A stretch of DNA of 24,544 nucleotides from contig CAUDNR010004316.1 of the NCBI GenBank assembly GCA_958430865.1, positions 7,791 to 32,334 of the forward strand, in the 5' to 3' direction. Shown piece by piece: positions 1 through 9,304 of this stretch; the stretch's first letter is position 1; the number at the start of each line of letters is the position of its first letter. The position numbers were made by a program, and so were the translations under genes. Source of the stretch: Entrophospora sp. SA101. Lineage: Eukaryota; Glomeromycota; Glomeromycetes; Entrophosporales; Entrophosporaceae. The notes under the pieces are model-generated. The model made no database searches. It was not told where the DNA came from and worked only from the letters and a program-made list of their open reading frames with translations.

Positions 1-528
1 AACACAACCTTCCATGTAGTTATAAGTGACTTTCTAGGGAACACTTTGGTACAACTGCTGCTTTAGTCTGCATACTAGTTGAGCAATAATCTTAAAATAA
101 GTGTGAAGAAAAGAAACACTTATGACCTGGCATAGAATAACAAATATTTAAGCTAGCCTTTTCTTTTAACTGTTGTTAAAAGTCCCAGTCTGGCTCTAAA
201 AATTTTATTATTGTTGAAAATTGCTTGCTATATGAAAAACTGAGATTTTTTTTTGAAGTGGTAATAATTTTATTTGTGTAATGTTTATATTGAAGTGACA
301 CTTGATCTGCAATGTTCCGGAGATTCTATTTATGTCACTATTTGATGATCGCTGTGATAAATTTAATTTATGTTGTACAACATAAGTTCATAATTGTTTA
401 AAGTACAGTGGATGACAGTAAAAGCCATCAAATATTATTGGCTTATCAAAATGGTATATGCTCCTCAGGGATGATCATTTTTAGAAGTCTGGGAATAATT
501 TGTTGCAGCCAGATTTTTTATTTAAGCT
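1..528. other. Left flank without recognisable gene
   Basis: AT-rich sequence with no open frame that looks coding on either strand. A 29-codon frame from about 312 and the frame from 408 are not supported by composition or family resemblance. Confidence 0.4.
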
Positions 529-539
529 TACTAGCAAAT

Positions 540-670
540 AGTGTTCCATGTCGCAATCCAAAAAAGGAAACCAAAGTGGTTGCAAAGTGGTTGCAACCAG
601 GTGTCACAAACCATTTTTATATGTTGCAAATATGGTTGCAACCATCACCAAGAATTGCGACCAGCATCTA
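540..670. mobile_element. 131-bp MITE-like element with an 11-bp direct repeat
   Basis: The element is bracketed by the exact direct repeat TACTAGCAAAT at 529-539 and 671-681. Its ends are imperfect inverted repeats sharing the core GTCGCAAT (left ATGTCGCAATCC; right, complemented, CTGGTCGCAATTC). The interior repeats GGTTGCAA several times, including palindromic GGTTGCAACC. A 9-11 bp duplication fits a Mutator-like non-autonomous element. This class call is inference; the flanking repeat is seen directly. Confidence 0.55.
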
Positions 671-815
671 TACTAGCAAATGTTATAAGGGTTTTAAAAC
701 CTTACTATTTTTGTAATATTTCATATATAATTTTCAAAATTTGCTGCCTGTTATAATCATCAGGAAATTAATTTAGCATAAACTTGCATAAATCTTACGA
801 TGCCGACGTAATATT

Positions 816-850
816 GTGTAAATCTTACAGTGCTGATGTAAGTTTTACAC
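816..850. repeat. Strong hairpin, 14-bp arms and 7-nt loop
   Basis: GTGTAAATCTTACA at 816-829 pairs with TGTAAGTTTTACAC at 837-850 with one mismatch. A diverged copy of the same hairpin (CTTACG, atgccga, CGTAA) lies immediately upstream at about 794-811. It could be the tip of a decayed inverted-repeat element. Confidence 0.6.
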
Positions 851-913
851 TTTTTTATTATTAAACTTACAATTGACATGTGTAAAATTTTTTTATATTT
901 TCTGGATGTTATG

Positions 914-1150
914 GATTCAAATCAGTTGTTATTATTATAGATTCAAATCAATCAGTTTGAATCAAATCAAGTAAATCAAATTAGTTCAAATCAAATTATA
1001 TATTCAAATCAGTTCAAATCAAGTTGAATCAAATCAAAGTACAATTTGGATTTGATGCGAATTCAATTTGAATGAAACGAATCAAAAATTAAGTGATTCA
1101 ATTTGATTCAATTTGATTCAAATTCAAATCAGTTCAAATTTCATTGATTT
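914..1150. repeat. Degenerate TTCAAATCA minisatellite in both orientations
   Basis: About 240 bp built almost entirely from variants of TTCAAATCA, GTTCAAATCA and TTTGAATCAA. The first part is mainly TCAAATC on the plus strand. The later part mixes TTTGATTCAA with the same word, so it can fold back on itself. No coding potential. Confidence 0.7.
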
Positions 1151-1224
1151 GTTCAGAGCCTTACCCCCTTCCTCTAAATTAGATAGATCTAAATTTATAA
1201 AAGGAGGTATGATAGTATTATGTG

Positions 1225-1428
1225 TAAGGTTGTGGGTGAAACCTACTTAGTAATTACTGAAACAATGGCAAAACTATATTAAATCTTATCAAAAATCCTG
1301 TTGAAACTATGCCGAAATGGCGAAACCTCAAAATGTGAAACTCTGCCAAAACTCTAATAAACAATTAATGTGTAACCTGCCGAAACCCTGCTGATTGATT
1401 TCTGGAGGAATTTCGGCAAGCAACCTTA
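1225..1428. mobile_element. 204-bp hAT-like MITE with 8-bp target duplication
   Basis: Exact 8-bp direct repeats ATTATGTG at 1217-1224 and 1429-1436 flank an element starting TAAGGTTG and ending CAACCTTA. The inverted ends extend imperfectly (TAAGGTTGtgggtGAAAC against TAAGGTTGcttgcCGAAA). The interior repeats (TG)CCGAAAC several times. An 8-bp duplication with short inverted repeats is typical of hAT-superfamily non-autonomous elements. Confidence 0.8.
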
Positions 1429-1436
1429 ATTATGTG

Positions 1437-2263
1437 ATTAGTCTTCATTATCCTTACCAAAAAATAATCAAACACCAAGAACAACTTTATTCAATCCTTT
1501 GAGTAAAAATGGAAAACATGATACACATAAAGGAATGATTCTGTTATTAGAAATCCACTATTGAATTTTTGATGGGGTTTTTTAGATAAATTCATTTTCC
1601 AACTTTGATTTTGTTTATTTAAAATAATTATTTTATTTTCTCATACACACACACACGCACACACACTCTCTCAAGTTATTTTCTAATGTATGAAGACATA
1701 CAACTCCAATTCATCCAAGGATTCCAGCACAATTGTAATATTACATAATTTAATTTAATCTATCAATAATCAATCAGATAGTGATAATAAATATACATAT
1801 ATATTTGCATATTGATAGGTTTACTTGATTTACATCCATATTCAAAAATTTTAAAAAGTGGAACTGGTAATGGGTTTTTGACATTATATCTAGCATGAGC
1901 TCTACATCCAACTAGAATTGTTCGCATCATAGACATTAATCTGGATTATATAAAAATATTCATGTGGTTTGTACTATGATATTATTGAATTTAGTACTTG
2001 GTCATGTTCAGAATCTAAAAATTGCTAATGATTATGGTGCTAAAAAGAGGCATCATCATCTACTACTTATTTCTTAAAACATTTAATATAATAATAATAT
2101 GATCCTAGAAAAGCATTATCTTATATTTGTCAACTTTCTCTCATATACCAACAAATCATGCTGCATTCAATTCAAAAAAATATCTTCTTTTTCAACAAAG
2201 ATTTAAAAGGTTAAAATCTACATAAAAAAAAGAAAAAGAAACTTTTATATAATTGTTAATTTC
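1437..2263. other. Intergenic, downstream of RPC19; (CA)n tract
   Basis: No firm gene. A CA/CT microsatellite lies at about 1644-1672. An open stretch on the plus strand at about 1441-1563 reads like protein (contains LPKNNQTPRTTLFNPLSKNG) after an AG dinucleotide, but it has no partner exon and is not called. Confidence 0.4.
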
Positions 2264-3044
2264 CTAATTTTCATTGTTATCATAAGATTTATTTGATTCA
2301 ACAAACAAATCTGTTATGTGACCACATATATTTCTCAAATCTTCTAAACCTTTATGCATTGCATCTATTGCTGTTATATTGTCTATGAAAATAAAATAAA
2401 ATACTTGTAAATACAAAATTAATATATTATGAAAGTTTTTAACATAATAAAGAAATTAATTACTGGTAGTTTGTACACGTAAATTAAGTTTATCTTCTGA
2501 TGGATGTGGTATAGAATATCCACAATATTCTACTTCTGGGCTTTTTTTTTTTTGAAAAAAAAAAAAATCAAGTCAATTAATAAAAATAAAAATAAAAATT
2601 TCATCATCATCATCATCATCATAATTATTACTTTTGCATTATTACATAACGTAAAGCATTTCCCAATGTATGATCTTCTTCTGATATGTTAAATGTTAAA
2701 CTTGTTGGATCATCATCTTTATTGAATTTCTTTTTTTTTAAAAAAATTAATAATATTGTAAAGTAAAAAAAACCAAAAAATGGGGTTTTACTTTAAAAAT
2801 AATTAATTACAAAATCTAATATTTCACTATAAGCATCATCATCAACAGTCTCTCCATCTTCTCCTCCTTCCTCTTCCTCCTCTCCTCCTTCCTCTTCCTC
2901 CTCTCCTTCTTCCTCCTCACCCTCTTCGTCTTCTTCAGTAGTGATTATAACTTTTTTATTATTATTGATATTATCATCATCAATTTCCATTTGTTGAGAA
3001 GTACTTTTTGGTTTTATAGCTCTTTTATTGGATTTAGTGGTCAT
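2264..3044 (-). CDS. RPC19: RNA polymerases I and III subunit AC19 (RPAC2/RPC19)
   Basis: Small alpha-like subunit shared by RNA polymerases I and III; it pairs with AC40 in the nuclear assembly platform. Four exons: 3044-2811, 2729-2632, 2540-2464 and 2382-2264. The phases fit (0, 2, 1), giving 175 residues and a TAG stop; introns are 81, 91 and 81 nt. The family core is unmistakable: [17 protein letters not shown], then [26 protein letters not shown] and [17 protein letters not shown]. The first exon (78 residues) holds a basic head, [12 protein letters not shown], then a Glu/Gly run of about 35 residues that makes it longer than yeast Rpc19 (142). No lesion is seen. Exon 2 starts after a purine-rich, unusual acceptor (run of A before AG). 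Confidence 0.95.
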
Positions 3045-4454
3045 TATTATTTATTTTGAAAAAAAATTTATATATGTATATTGGAGTGACTAGTAAAGTT
3101 GAAAAAAATATATATGGGGCATACTGCAACAAAACCAGACAAAGTGAACATTGTGTCACTATGGGATTACAGGGATCAAAATTTAGTAACGTGATTATTA
3201 TTATTATTATTATTGTGATTTAACAATTTTATAATCTCCCATCTGTTGTCTTTGATTTTTCTTAATATTAAGTGGTATATAGAATTGCTTCTATATAAAA
3301 ATAATTAATATGAAATTAATTTATATCAGATCTATCATGGAACCCAAGGATTACAGCACTATCATCTCAATCAAAACAATTCTCAATCTTCAATTAATTT
3401 TTAAGATGAAATTTGTGAATATATCCCGTGGTTTCTTTTATATTTCTGTGAAAAAACGATTTTCTGTGAATGAAGCACGCTGAAAATACTCAAAACATAC
3501 TGAAAACATACAGTGTGTTTTATTTTCGGTGTTTCCGTATATTTTTAGTAAAAATTTCGTGTTTCAGTGCAAAATTTTTTATAGGTCAAGATTTTCCATA
3601 TTTCTAATAATTTTATGCAAATAATTCCCCAAATAAAATTATTTATAACAAAAAATAATCTTACTATTGTTTTAACAAGTCTCTTCTAAATGTATAAATA
3701 AAGGCAGATTTTCTTTATTGAATTTTTTAAAATTGATAATAAATAAATACCTTTTAATTCTACACAATTAATATTTTTTTAGATCAATAAATTCTTTGAA
3801 CCTCCAATTTATAAAATATCACAACACCATCTTTTTCTCTATTTAAAAAATGTACATATATTATGACAGAACAAAAACGCGAATCATGTTTATTGAAACG
3901 GACTTTTTTATTTTATTTTATATAAACATATAATAATAAGTAAAATTTTCCATCGATCATTCTCTCGTTTCCAACGGATCTATGGAGACTGGCCACCTAA
4001 TTCCATTGAAATGAGGTTTGACTGTATCCGGTTATTTAACCGATTAACATTCAAAAGTTCAAAAGGTTCAAAAAAAGATTTGAACTGGTTAAATTGTCAA
4101 CACTGAGTACATAATATGGTAATTGTAATATTTATTTTTTGCCAAGCTTGGTACATCTTTGATAATTAAATACAATACTATTAAACAACGGTAATAATAA
4201 ATAACATAACTAATACTTAATCTATAGCAATGATCCTAACATATATGATGCTTTTAAAGCAAGTTATTATTTTTAATAAATGTATGAACAATAGTGCTAA
4301 TGTTACTAGGAGTTAAAAATCTTTATGATTAAACAATTATTGTATATAATATATATTATTATTGATATTTCTGTTCCGATTTACTTGTGAATTTTACAAT
4401 TATGTAAGATCAGTATATCCCTTGAAAAATTTCTTTGAAAGGATTCTCTTTTGT
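3045..4454. other. Gene-free stretch with transposon remnants
   Basis: No supported gene. 3430-3586 resembles a decayed relative of the 148-bp element at 5653: it ends in AAAATTTTTTATAGG and contains tandem ACTCAAAACAT/ACTGAAAACAT. 3960-4026 ends GAGGTTTGACTG followed by TA, the form of a pogo/Fot-like terminal repeat with its TA target. A 14-nt hairpin CGGTTATTTAACCG lies at 4029-4042. Confidence 0.45.
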
Positions 4455-5652
4455 TCATTTTATTTGTGGAGGAGTTTCAGGTGTCTCATGTAACGGTGAT
4501 GATTGAGGTGATGGCGTAGTTGTTCTTGCAGCAATCGTAACTTCTTTGGTTTTGTTCACCATATTTAACATAGTGTGCTAATGATGTACAACCAATTAAG
4601 TTAAACAATAGAAAACAATTACCAACACCATATTTTACACTTTCATTAGATACATACCCGAAGTGACAATAAATTTTCTATAAGATATGGCAGAAAAAAT
4701 TCCAAATCAGAGAATGATGTCGGAAAGTGAAAAGAACATAGTTGGTGAAAAAAATAGTATTTGGATAAAGGATCATAGGTCATTGAATAGATGATCCATT
4801 TTGTATCTATTAAAACAATAAAATTGGCATTAGAAAAAAAAATTTTTTTTGCCATCAATGATTTCAATAAAGATTTTTGTTCGATTACCAATAATTTGCA
4901 ATCCAAGTGTGCAAATTTCAGATATTTCTGCTGTAGACAGATGTAACCATTCCATAAACATATCTAAGCAATCCTTTAATGCTATTTTTAATTGTGAGTG
5001 GTCATTGTGATATTTTCTACCATAAATGTCAGTCTTGTCATCACCAGCCTCAAGCAACAGTAGTTCGAGCCCAAAATTCCTTATTTCAGCAATACAATCA
5101 AATTTTTGATAATCGTTTGTTAAGTTTGTATAGTCTGTGTTTATGTATTTTCATTTCCTGCTTGTGACTGCCACACATTCTTTTTCAATCCTAATAAATC
5201 AAAATGAACGTTATTTCATTTCCCTGAAAACTAGTTGAGGGTATGCATGCAACATACCAGTACAACGAGAATTCACATATATTGAATTGATTTAATGTTT
5301 TACTCAGCAATGGTGCAACAATGTTAATTAAAATATCTCTTTCCCTTGTTGACGTTTGAAAAAGATTGACTAATTTATTAAGTGCCTTTTGACTTTGACA
5401 AAATAATTAGTTACTTCAGTGCTGCAAACCTAACTAAATACAATATTATTATTATATACTTACTAAAATGAAATTAATTTAATTGCAAGCTTTGCATCTT
5501 CATTTTCTATATTTAAAAATTTTGACTTCCACTCGTTTAGACCTTCAACAGATCGCTAGATTAAATTATTATAAAAAAAGAATTGATGAATAGCATTTGA
5601 TAGTAATTTTTATTTATAGAAATGGCTTACTAGTTTGTTTGGCGGGTTTCTG

Positions 5653-5800
5653 CCCTATAAAAAATTTGGTACGGAAAGTGTATGGAAAATGTACAGAATT
5701 TGTACAGTAAAACAGTACATGAACCATATTGTTTTACGGAATAGGTACAGAAAAATGTATGGTTCATGTACTGTTTTACCGTATGTTATTTTTTATAGGG
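5653..5800. mobile_element. 148-bp palindromic MITE inside exon 5 of gene A
   Basis: Terminal inverted repeats CCCTATAAAAAAT and ATTTTTTATAGGG are perfect over 13 bp, and CTG is duplicated at 5650-5652 and 5801-5803. A second nested palindrome (AAAACAGTACATGAACCAT and its complement) fills the interior. Removing the element and one CTG rejoins the exon in frame (LTFTRNPPNKL, then the next exon). The 3-bp duplication points to a CACTA/Harbinger-type element; the class is uncertain. Confidence 0.85.
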
Positions 5801-6520
5801 CTGGTAAAAGTGAGAATATTGTCAGGAATTTTATCTCTTAATAAATGGGGTTTTGTTTTTTATTAACTGATATCTATCAGGACAATATAGTATTGTATTC
5901 CAATCAATTGTGGCCCAACCTGAGAGGTCAATTATTTGAGCCTCAATAGATCTATAATAGAGTATACAATTCATGATAATTTAAACAACCATGGAAAAAC
6001 AAAATGTAAGAATTCTTACTGGACTTGGATTTTTGCTTTTTTTAAATGATTTATGACTTCAACCCATATTTTTTCAAGATATAATTTGGATTTCAATATT
6101 GTCATGGATAACTGTAATCAAATCAATGAGTTAATGTTATTGAACGTAGTCAGATATGAGTGTTGTCATGATGCTTACTTGCTCTGATACAATGTTATCA
6201 TTATTAATGATATCAAGATTGGTTTCTTTACATTTAAATATAAATATTTATAAATATATTGATTAAGAGGTATTTTGTCATATTAATATATATTCTCCTT
6301 ACCGTCATCATTATCTGATGAGTAGGGTGATAAATTTTCCTACAAATTGGGAATTGGATTAGTATTAAGACAATCAGTTTTACTGATCAAAGAGAATATA
6401 GTTTATTGCTTACCTTATCATGAACAACTCTAAACAAATTAGGAATCAATAAAAAAAAAGTTAAATTTATATTGTTATTTATAAAGAAGTTGCAAACAAC
6501 CATCATCACCATTCTTAAAT

Positions 6521-6554
6521 AAACTAGAGTGATGAGTGGTGGCGATAACCACCA
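6521..6554. repeat. Short repeat shared by genes A and B (copy 1)
   Basis: Reads AAACTAGAGTgatgagtgg then tGGCGATAACCACCA. The second copy is at 8240-8280. Here it lies inside the open first exon of gene A; in gene B it lies in intron 1. Confidence 0.6.
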
Positions 6555-6626
6555 TTCTTCTAGTTGTTTTCTTTTTTTGTTGTCATTCTGATTTGGCATT
6601 TTTTTTTATTTTTTTTTTATAAAGAA

Positions 6627-6640
6627 TTTGTTATTTGATC
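6627..6640. promoter_or_regulatory. Conserved 14-bp block upstream of gene A start
   Basis: TTTGTTATTTGATC is identical to 8362-8375 upstream of gene B, and both are followed by AC and then GTACAC. It lies 28 bp from the gene A ATG and 17 bp from the gene B ATG. It could be a core promoter or 5' UTR motif, or simply leftover duplication. Confidence 0.45.
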
Positions 6641-6657
6641 GACAAAACGCGTACACT

Positions 6658-7239
6658 AGGGGTGTTCAAAGTTGTTCCGTTCCTGTTCCTGTTCCTTGTT
6701 GTACAATACCTTATTAGGTAATGGAAATAAGGATCAACTTTGAGCAGAAATTTCCTAGTTGTTTCCATAACTTCTTGAACTACACGCATTTTTTTTAAAA
6801 ATATGTCAACTTGTGAAAGAATTGAAGAGGCATTGTTTCTAAATCTATTCCAAGAAATAACTGAATTGGATGAATTTGATGAAAGTTTTGTTGTTACACA
6901 TCATTATTATTAGTAGAAGTTACTGAACCGGATAAATGCTTTGTTGTTGTTGCATGTCATTAGTAGAAGCTACTCTTTGAACTGGACGAGGCTGTTGTAC
7001 ATTATTAGTAGAGGCTATTTTATGATTTTCTCATTTTCTTGTTTTTATTTTTTTATTTTTATTTATTATTTTTTATTTTTTATTTTTTTTTTTAAAAATT
7101 GTTTCCAAATTTGGAAGTGGAAACAAGAAGAAACAACAAATTTGTTGTTTCTCTGTTCCTTCTGATCAGCCAATAAAATTTAATTTTGACTATGTAACAA
7201 GGAACAGGAAACAGGAACGGAACAACTTTGAACACCCCT
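6658..7239. mobile_element. 582-bp non-autonomous DNA transposon, hAT-like ends
   Basis: Long inverted repeats of about 44 bp with one indel: AGGGGTGTTCAAAGTTGTTC at the left and its complement ending CACCCCT at 7239. No clean 8-bp duplication is visible; flanks CGTACACT and GATGTATG differ. Inside are a 36-codon frame from 6805 (MSTCERIEEALFLNLFQEI, rich in Glu/Asp), about three tandem copies of a ~50-bp unit containing TTAGTAGAAGYTACT (6880-7025), and a 70-bp T-rich tract. No transposase. It separates genes A and B. Confidence 0.75.
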
Positions 7240-7454
7240 GATGTATGGCGCAGTAGTTATACAAAATCTTAAGATAAAATAGAAAATGATGCTATTATCA
7301 CGTGACTAACACAGTAAGTTGGTTCCGATTGATCATCATATATACTTGGGACTTCTTCAGTCCCCGTTTACAATCTCACAATATCGAAGATAAATGATAG
7401 TATTGGATCATCATAATTAGCTTTTAAAATTGATTCAAGTTTTATAGCCATGCC

Positions 7455-7597
7455 TATACATGAAGTCGAAATTAAAACCCCAAAGTCGAAATGTTTCGAC
7501 TTGAGGCAACTACATAGTAAAAATCAGTTTCGACCTTATTTCGACCCTATTTTGACCAGATCTGCAACTGGTCAAAATAGTTTCGACTTCATGTATA
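7455..7597. mobile_element. 143-bp MITE with GCCATGCC duplication inside exon 3 of gene B
   Basis: Perfect 17-bp terminal inverted repeats TATACATGAAGTCGAAA and TTTCGACTTCATGTATA. Exact 8-bp duplication GCCATGCC at 7447-7454 and 7598-7605. An internal hairpin CTATTTTGACCAG ... CTGGTCAAAATAG adds a second fold. The 8-bp duplication fits hAT. Its near-perfect ends suggest a fairly recent insertion. Confidence 0.9.
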
Positions 7598-8239
7598 GCC
7601 ATGCCAATGGATCTAACTATATCTATTTCCAAGTTTTACTACTATTCCATATGACCCATTGACTTGGTTTATTCTAAACCAAAATTATAATTAAATTAAA
7701 AAAGTATTCATTAATTGAACTTACATTAATATTTTGATAGTTTATAAAAACTCTTTCCCTATCATTGTTATTTTCATTGCCTTCAGCTTCTTTAAAAAGA
7801 TCTAAACCAAAAGATTGTGATGATGATGGTGACAATGACAATGAAGATAACAATCTTTTTCTTTTTTCAGTAAATGATTCATCCTCACTATTACTATGTA
7901 CATATAAAAAAATTAAAAATCAGTCAAAGAAAATATAATGATGATCATGATCATTTTACAAGTCTCTCATTACAAGCTATAAAAAAAAACAGTGGTAATG
8001 GTGATTGGACTATGATTTGTCATTCTAGTCCTTTTGAACATGCCCTGATAATACTTACTTGTTTGCATCAAGATTTTTTCTTTGAATTGTTCTGTATTAC
8101 ATGTTTTAAAGTGAAAAAAAAAATAGTATGTTAGTATTATAGTATTATAAAGTTTGAGCATTGGAATTTATGTAATATCAAAAAAAAAAAAAAATCATTT
8201 CTGCTAGTTTTTGAAATAAATAATCTTTTTTTTAAAAAA

Positions 8240-8280
8240 AAACTAGAGTAATGATGAGTGGCGGGCGATAACCACCACCA
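8240..8280. repeat. Short repeat shared by genes A and B (copy 2)
   Basis: AAACTAGAGTaatgatgagtGG then CGGGCGATAACCACCACCA, within intron 1 of gene B; diverged copy of 6521-6554. Confidence 0.6.
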
Positions 8281-8345
8281 TCCTTAAAAACTTACTCAGG
8301 AAATTCTTCACATTCATCTTGTTTACTTCTTTTATTTCGAGGCAT

Positions 8346-8780
8346 GTTTAAAGAAAAGAAGTTTGTTATTTGATCAACATGTACACATTAATTATTTATC
8401 CTATTGGTTTTTTTTTGACAGTGTCCAAGGTGATAAAACATGAGTGTTGTTGTTTGGTTTGGTTTGGTTTGGGAATACATGTTAATAACTAACCAGAGGT
8501 ACTTTTTTTTATTTGTATTGATTGATATTTTTATTTTAGTTTATAAATATTTTAATTGGAAATCAAAATGTGGAGCAGATCATTGCTGGGTAATTACAAG
8601 ATTTTCATTGATAATATTTTGCTTTGTGTAATCATAATAATAATACTATTATTAATATATAATTACAAGATGTCAAGGGAGCATTGACTGTTGAAAAAGA
8701 AACATTTTGAAATGCAACATTTGATTATCAGAAATTTAGAGACGCATGCTACCTTGAACATACTTACAGTCATTCTCACA
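8346..8780. other. Gene-free stretch upstream of gene B
   Basis: AT-rich, with a (TTTGG)4 run at about 8455-8472. No coding exon recognised on either strand. Confidence 0.4.
8362..8375. promoter_or_regulatory. Conserved 14-bp block upstream of gene B start
   Basis: TTTGTTATTTGATC, identical to 6627-6640 upstream of gene A. Confidence 0.45.
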
Positions 8781-8841
8781 CATTCCTCATGTACAAAGGC
8801 TAATCTGACCAAGATTCCCCCGATGATACAACAATGCTACC

Positions 8842-8876
8842 AAATTCCAGGAGGGGGCCACATGGCCCTGGAATTT
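8842..8876. repeat. GC-rich hairpin
   Basis: AAATTCCAGG, a 4-nt bulge, GGCC, loop ACAT, then GGCCCTGGAATTT: 13-bp arms with one bulge. Confidence 0.65.
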
Positions 8877-9162
8877 ATTAAAACTGCATCAATCGTCAAT
8901 GACGCTTTTCATTAATCTTCCCTCACAGCACCAGACCAGAGATGGCTGCTGGCATGCTGGCTGAAAAGTTGCCTGCAATGATCCCACCTCTGGGGTAAGG
9001 ATGGCTCTGTGACCAAGTCACAACTCTGCTGATGAATTGTAGTGCCATGTAAATATCCAGATCCATCAAAGCAAAGAGAATCTGCAACTTGTTTCAAGCA
9101 CAGGAAGTCACAATCCAGAGCAGGGTTGATGGCCCTGAAATTGCATTGGGCTCTGATGTTAA

Positions 9163-9300
9163 GAGGAAAGTTGTAAAATAGTGTTTGTTTTGTATAATCA
9201 TTTTCATAAATTTTCTGTTTCTCTTTAATTTTTGTTGACCAACTGTATTTGTTGTTTTTTTAAATGGGAACTTTTTCCCATATAACCTTCCACTCTAGGT
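9163..9300. repeat. SINE-tail-like repeat, copy 1
   Basis: Shares GAAAGYTGTAAAATA, TTTTGTAT, AATTTTCT and TCTCTTTAATTTTT in the same order with 9402-9540. It lacks a tRNA-like head, so it is a truncated or tandem copy. Confidence 0.55.
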
Positions 9301-9304
9301 TAAA

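Larger units (their letters stand above)
4455..6599 (-). pseudogene. Gene A: lineage-specific protein, possible PD-(D/E)XK-like core, multiply disabled
   Basis: Nine exons can be chained: 6599-6414, 6339-6303, 6225-6179, 6111-6020, 5951-5631, 5555-5464, 5392-5258, 5190-4658 and 4577-4455. Phases match at every junction, giving about 470 codons. It starts MPNQNDNKKRKQ and ends PETPPQIK. Recognisable stretches: LSGWATIDWNTILYCPDRY (exon 5), FQTSTRERDILINIVAPLL (7), FDCIAEIRNFGLELLLLEAG and CTLGLQIIGNRTKIF (8). The last resembles a large Rhizophagus family. Its spaced D and ExxxxE suggest a PD-(D/E)XK nuclease fold, which is inference. Lesions: one extra base near 5830, a 148-bp transposon in exon 5, an in-frame TGA at 5151-5153, and a frame change in the A/T run at 4835-4852. 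The last could instead be a 46-nt GC-AG intron at 4807-4852. Confidence 0.75.
7269..8345 (-). pseudogene. Gene B: truncated paralogue-like gene, disrupted by a MITE
   Basis: Exon 1 (8345-8296) encodes MPRNKRSKQDECEEFP and ends at a GTAAGT donor. Exon 2 (7893-7725, phase 2) adds 56 residues, Ser-rich then FGLDLFKEAEG, and ends at GTAAGT. Exon 3 begins at 7673 (NKPSQWVIWNSSKTWK). One base appears missing near 7626. A 143-bp transposon follows, and the frame resumes as IGMAIKLESILKANYDDPIL and FIFDIVRL. A TAA at 7368-7370 and a second at 7269-7271 end it. No later exons remain before the 582-bp element. Intron 1 is 402 nt, long for this window, and holds the shared short repeat. Start style and upstream block match gene A. 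Function unknown. Confidence 0.65.

Noticed and set aside
404..420. TACAGTGGATGACAG as a transposon left end
   Set aside because: No matching right end or target duplication within reach.
408..716. 102-codon open frame on the plus strand
   Set aside because: It runs across the 131-bp element at 540-670; its repeated WLQ motifs come from the GGTTGCAA repeats.
1441..1563. Protein-like stretch with LPKNNQTPRTTLFNPLSKNG
   Set aside because: Only 40 codons, no start, no neighbouring exon and no known family; could be a last exon but cannot be supported.
2504..2692. 62-codon plus-strand frame
   Set aside because: Antisense to exons 2 and 3 and intron 2 of RPC19, and mostly homopolymer translation.
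5151..5153. TGA as a recoded sense codon rather than a lesion
   Set aside because: The zinc-finger gene appears to use TGA as its own stop, and genes with in-frame TGA also carry frameshifts and insertions.
8691..8915. 74-codon frame in the GC-richer island
   Set aside because: No ATG at its start, spans a GC-rich hairpin, and resembles nothing known.
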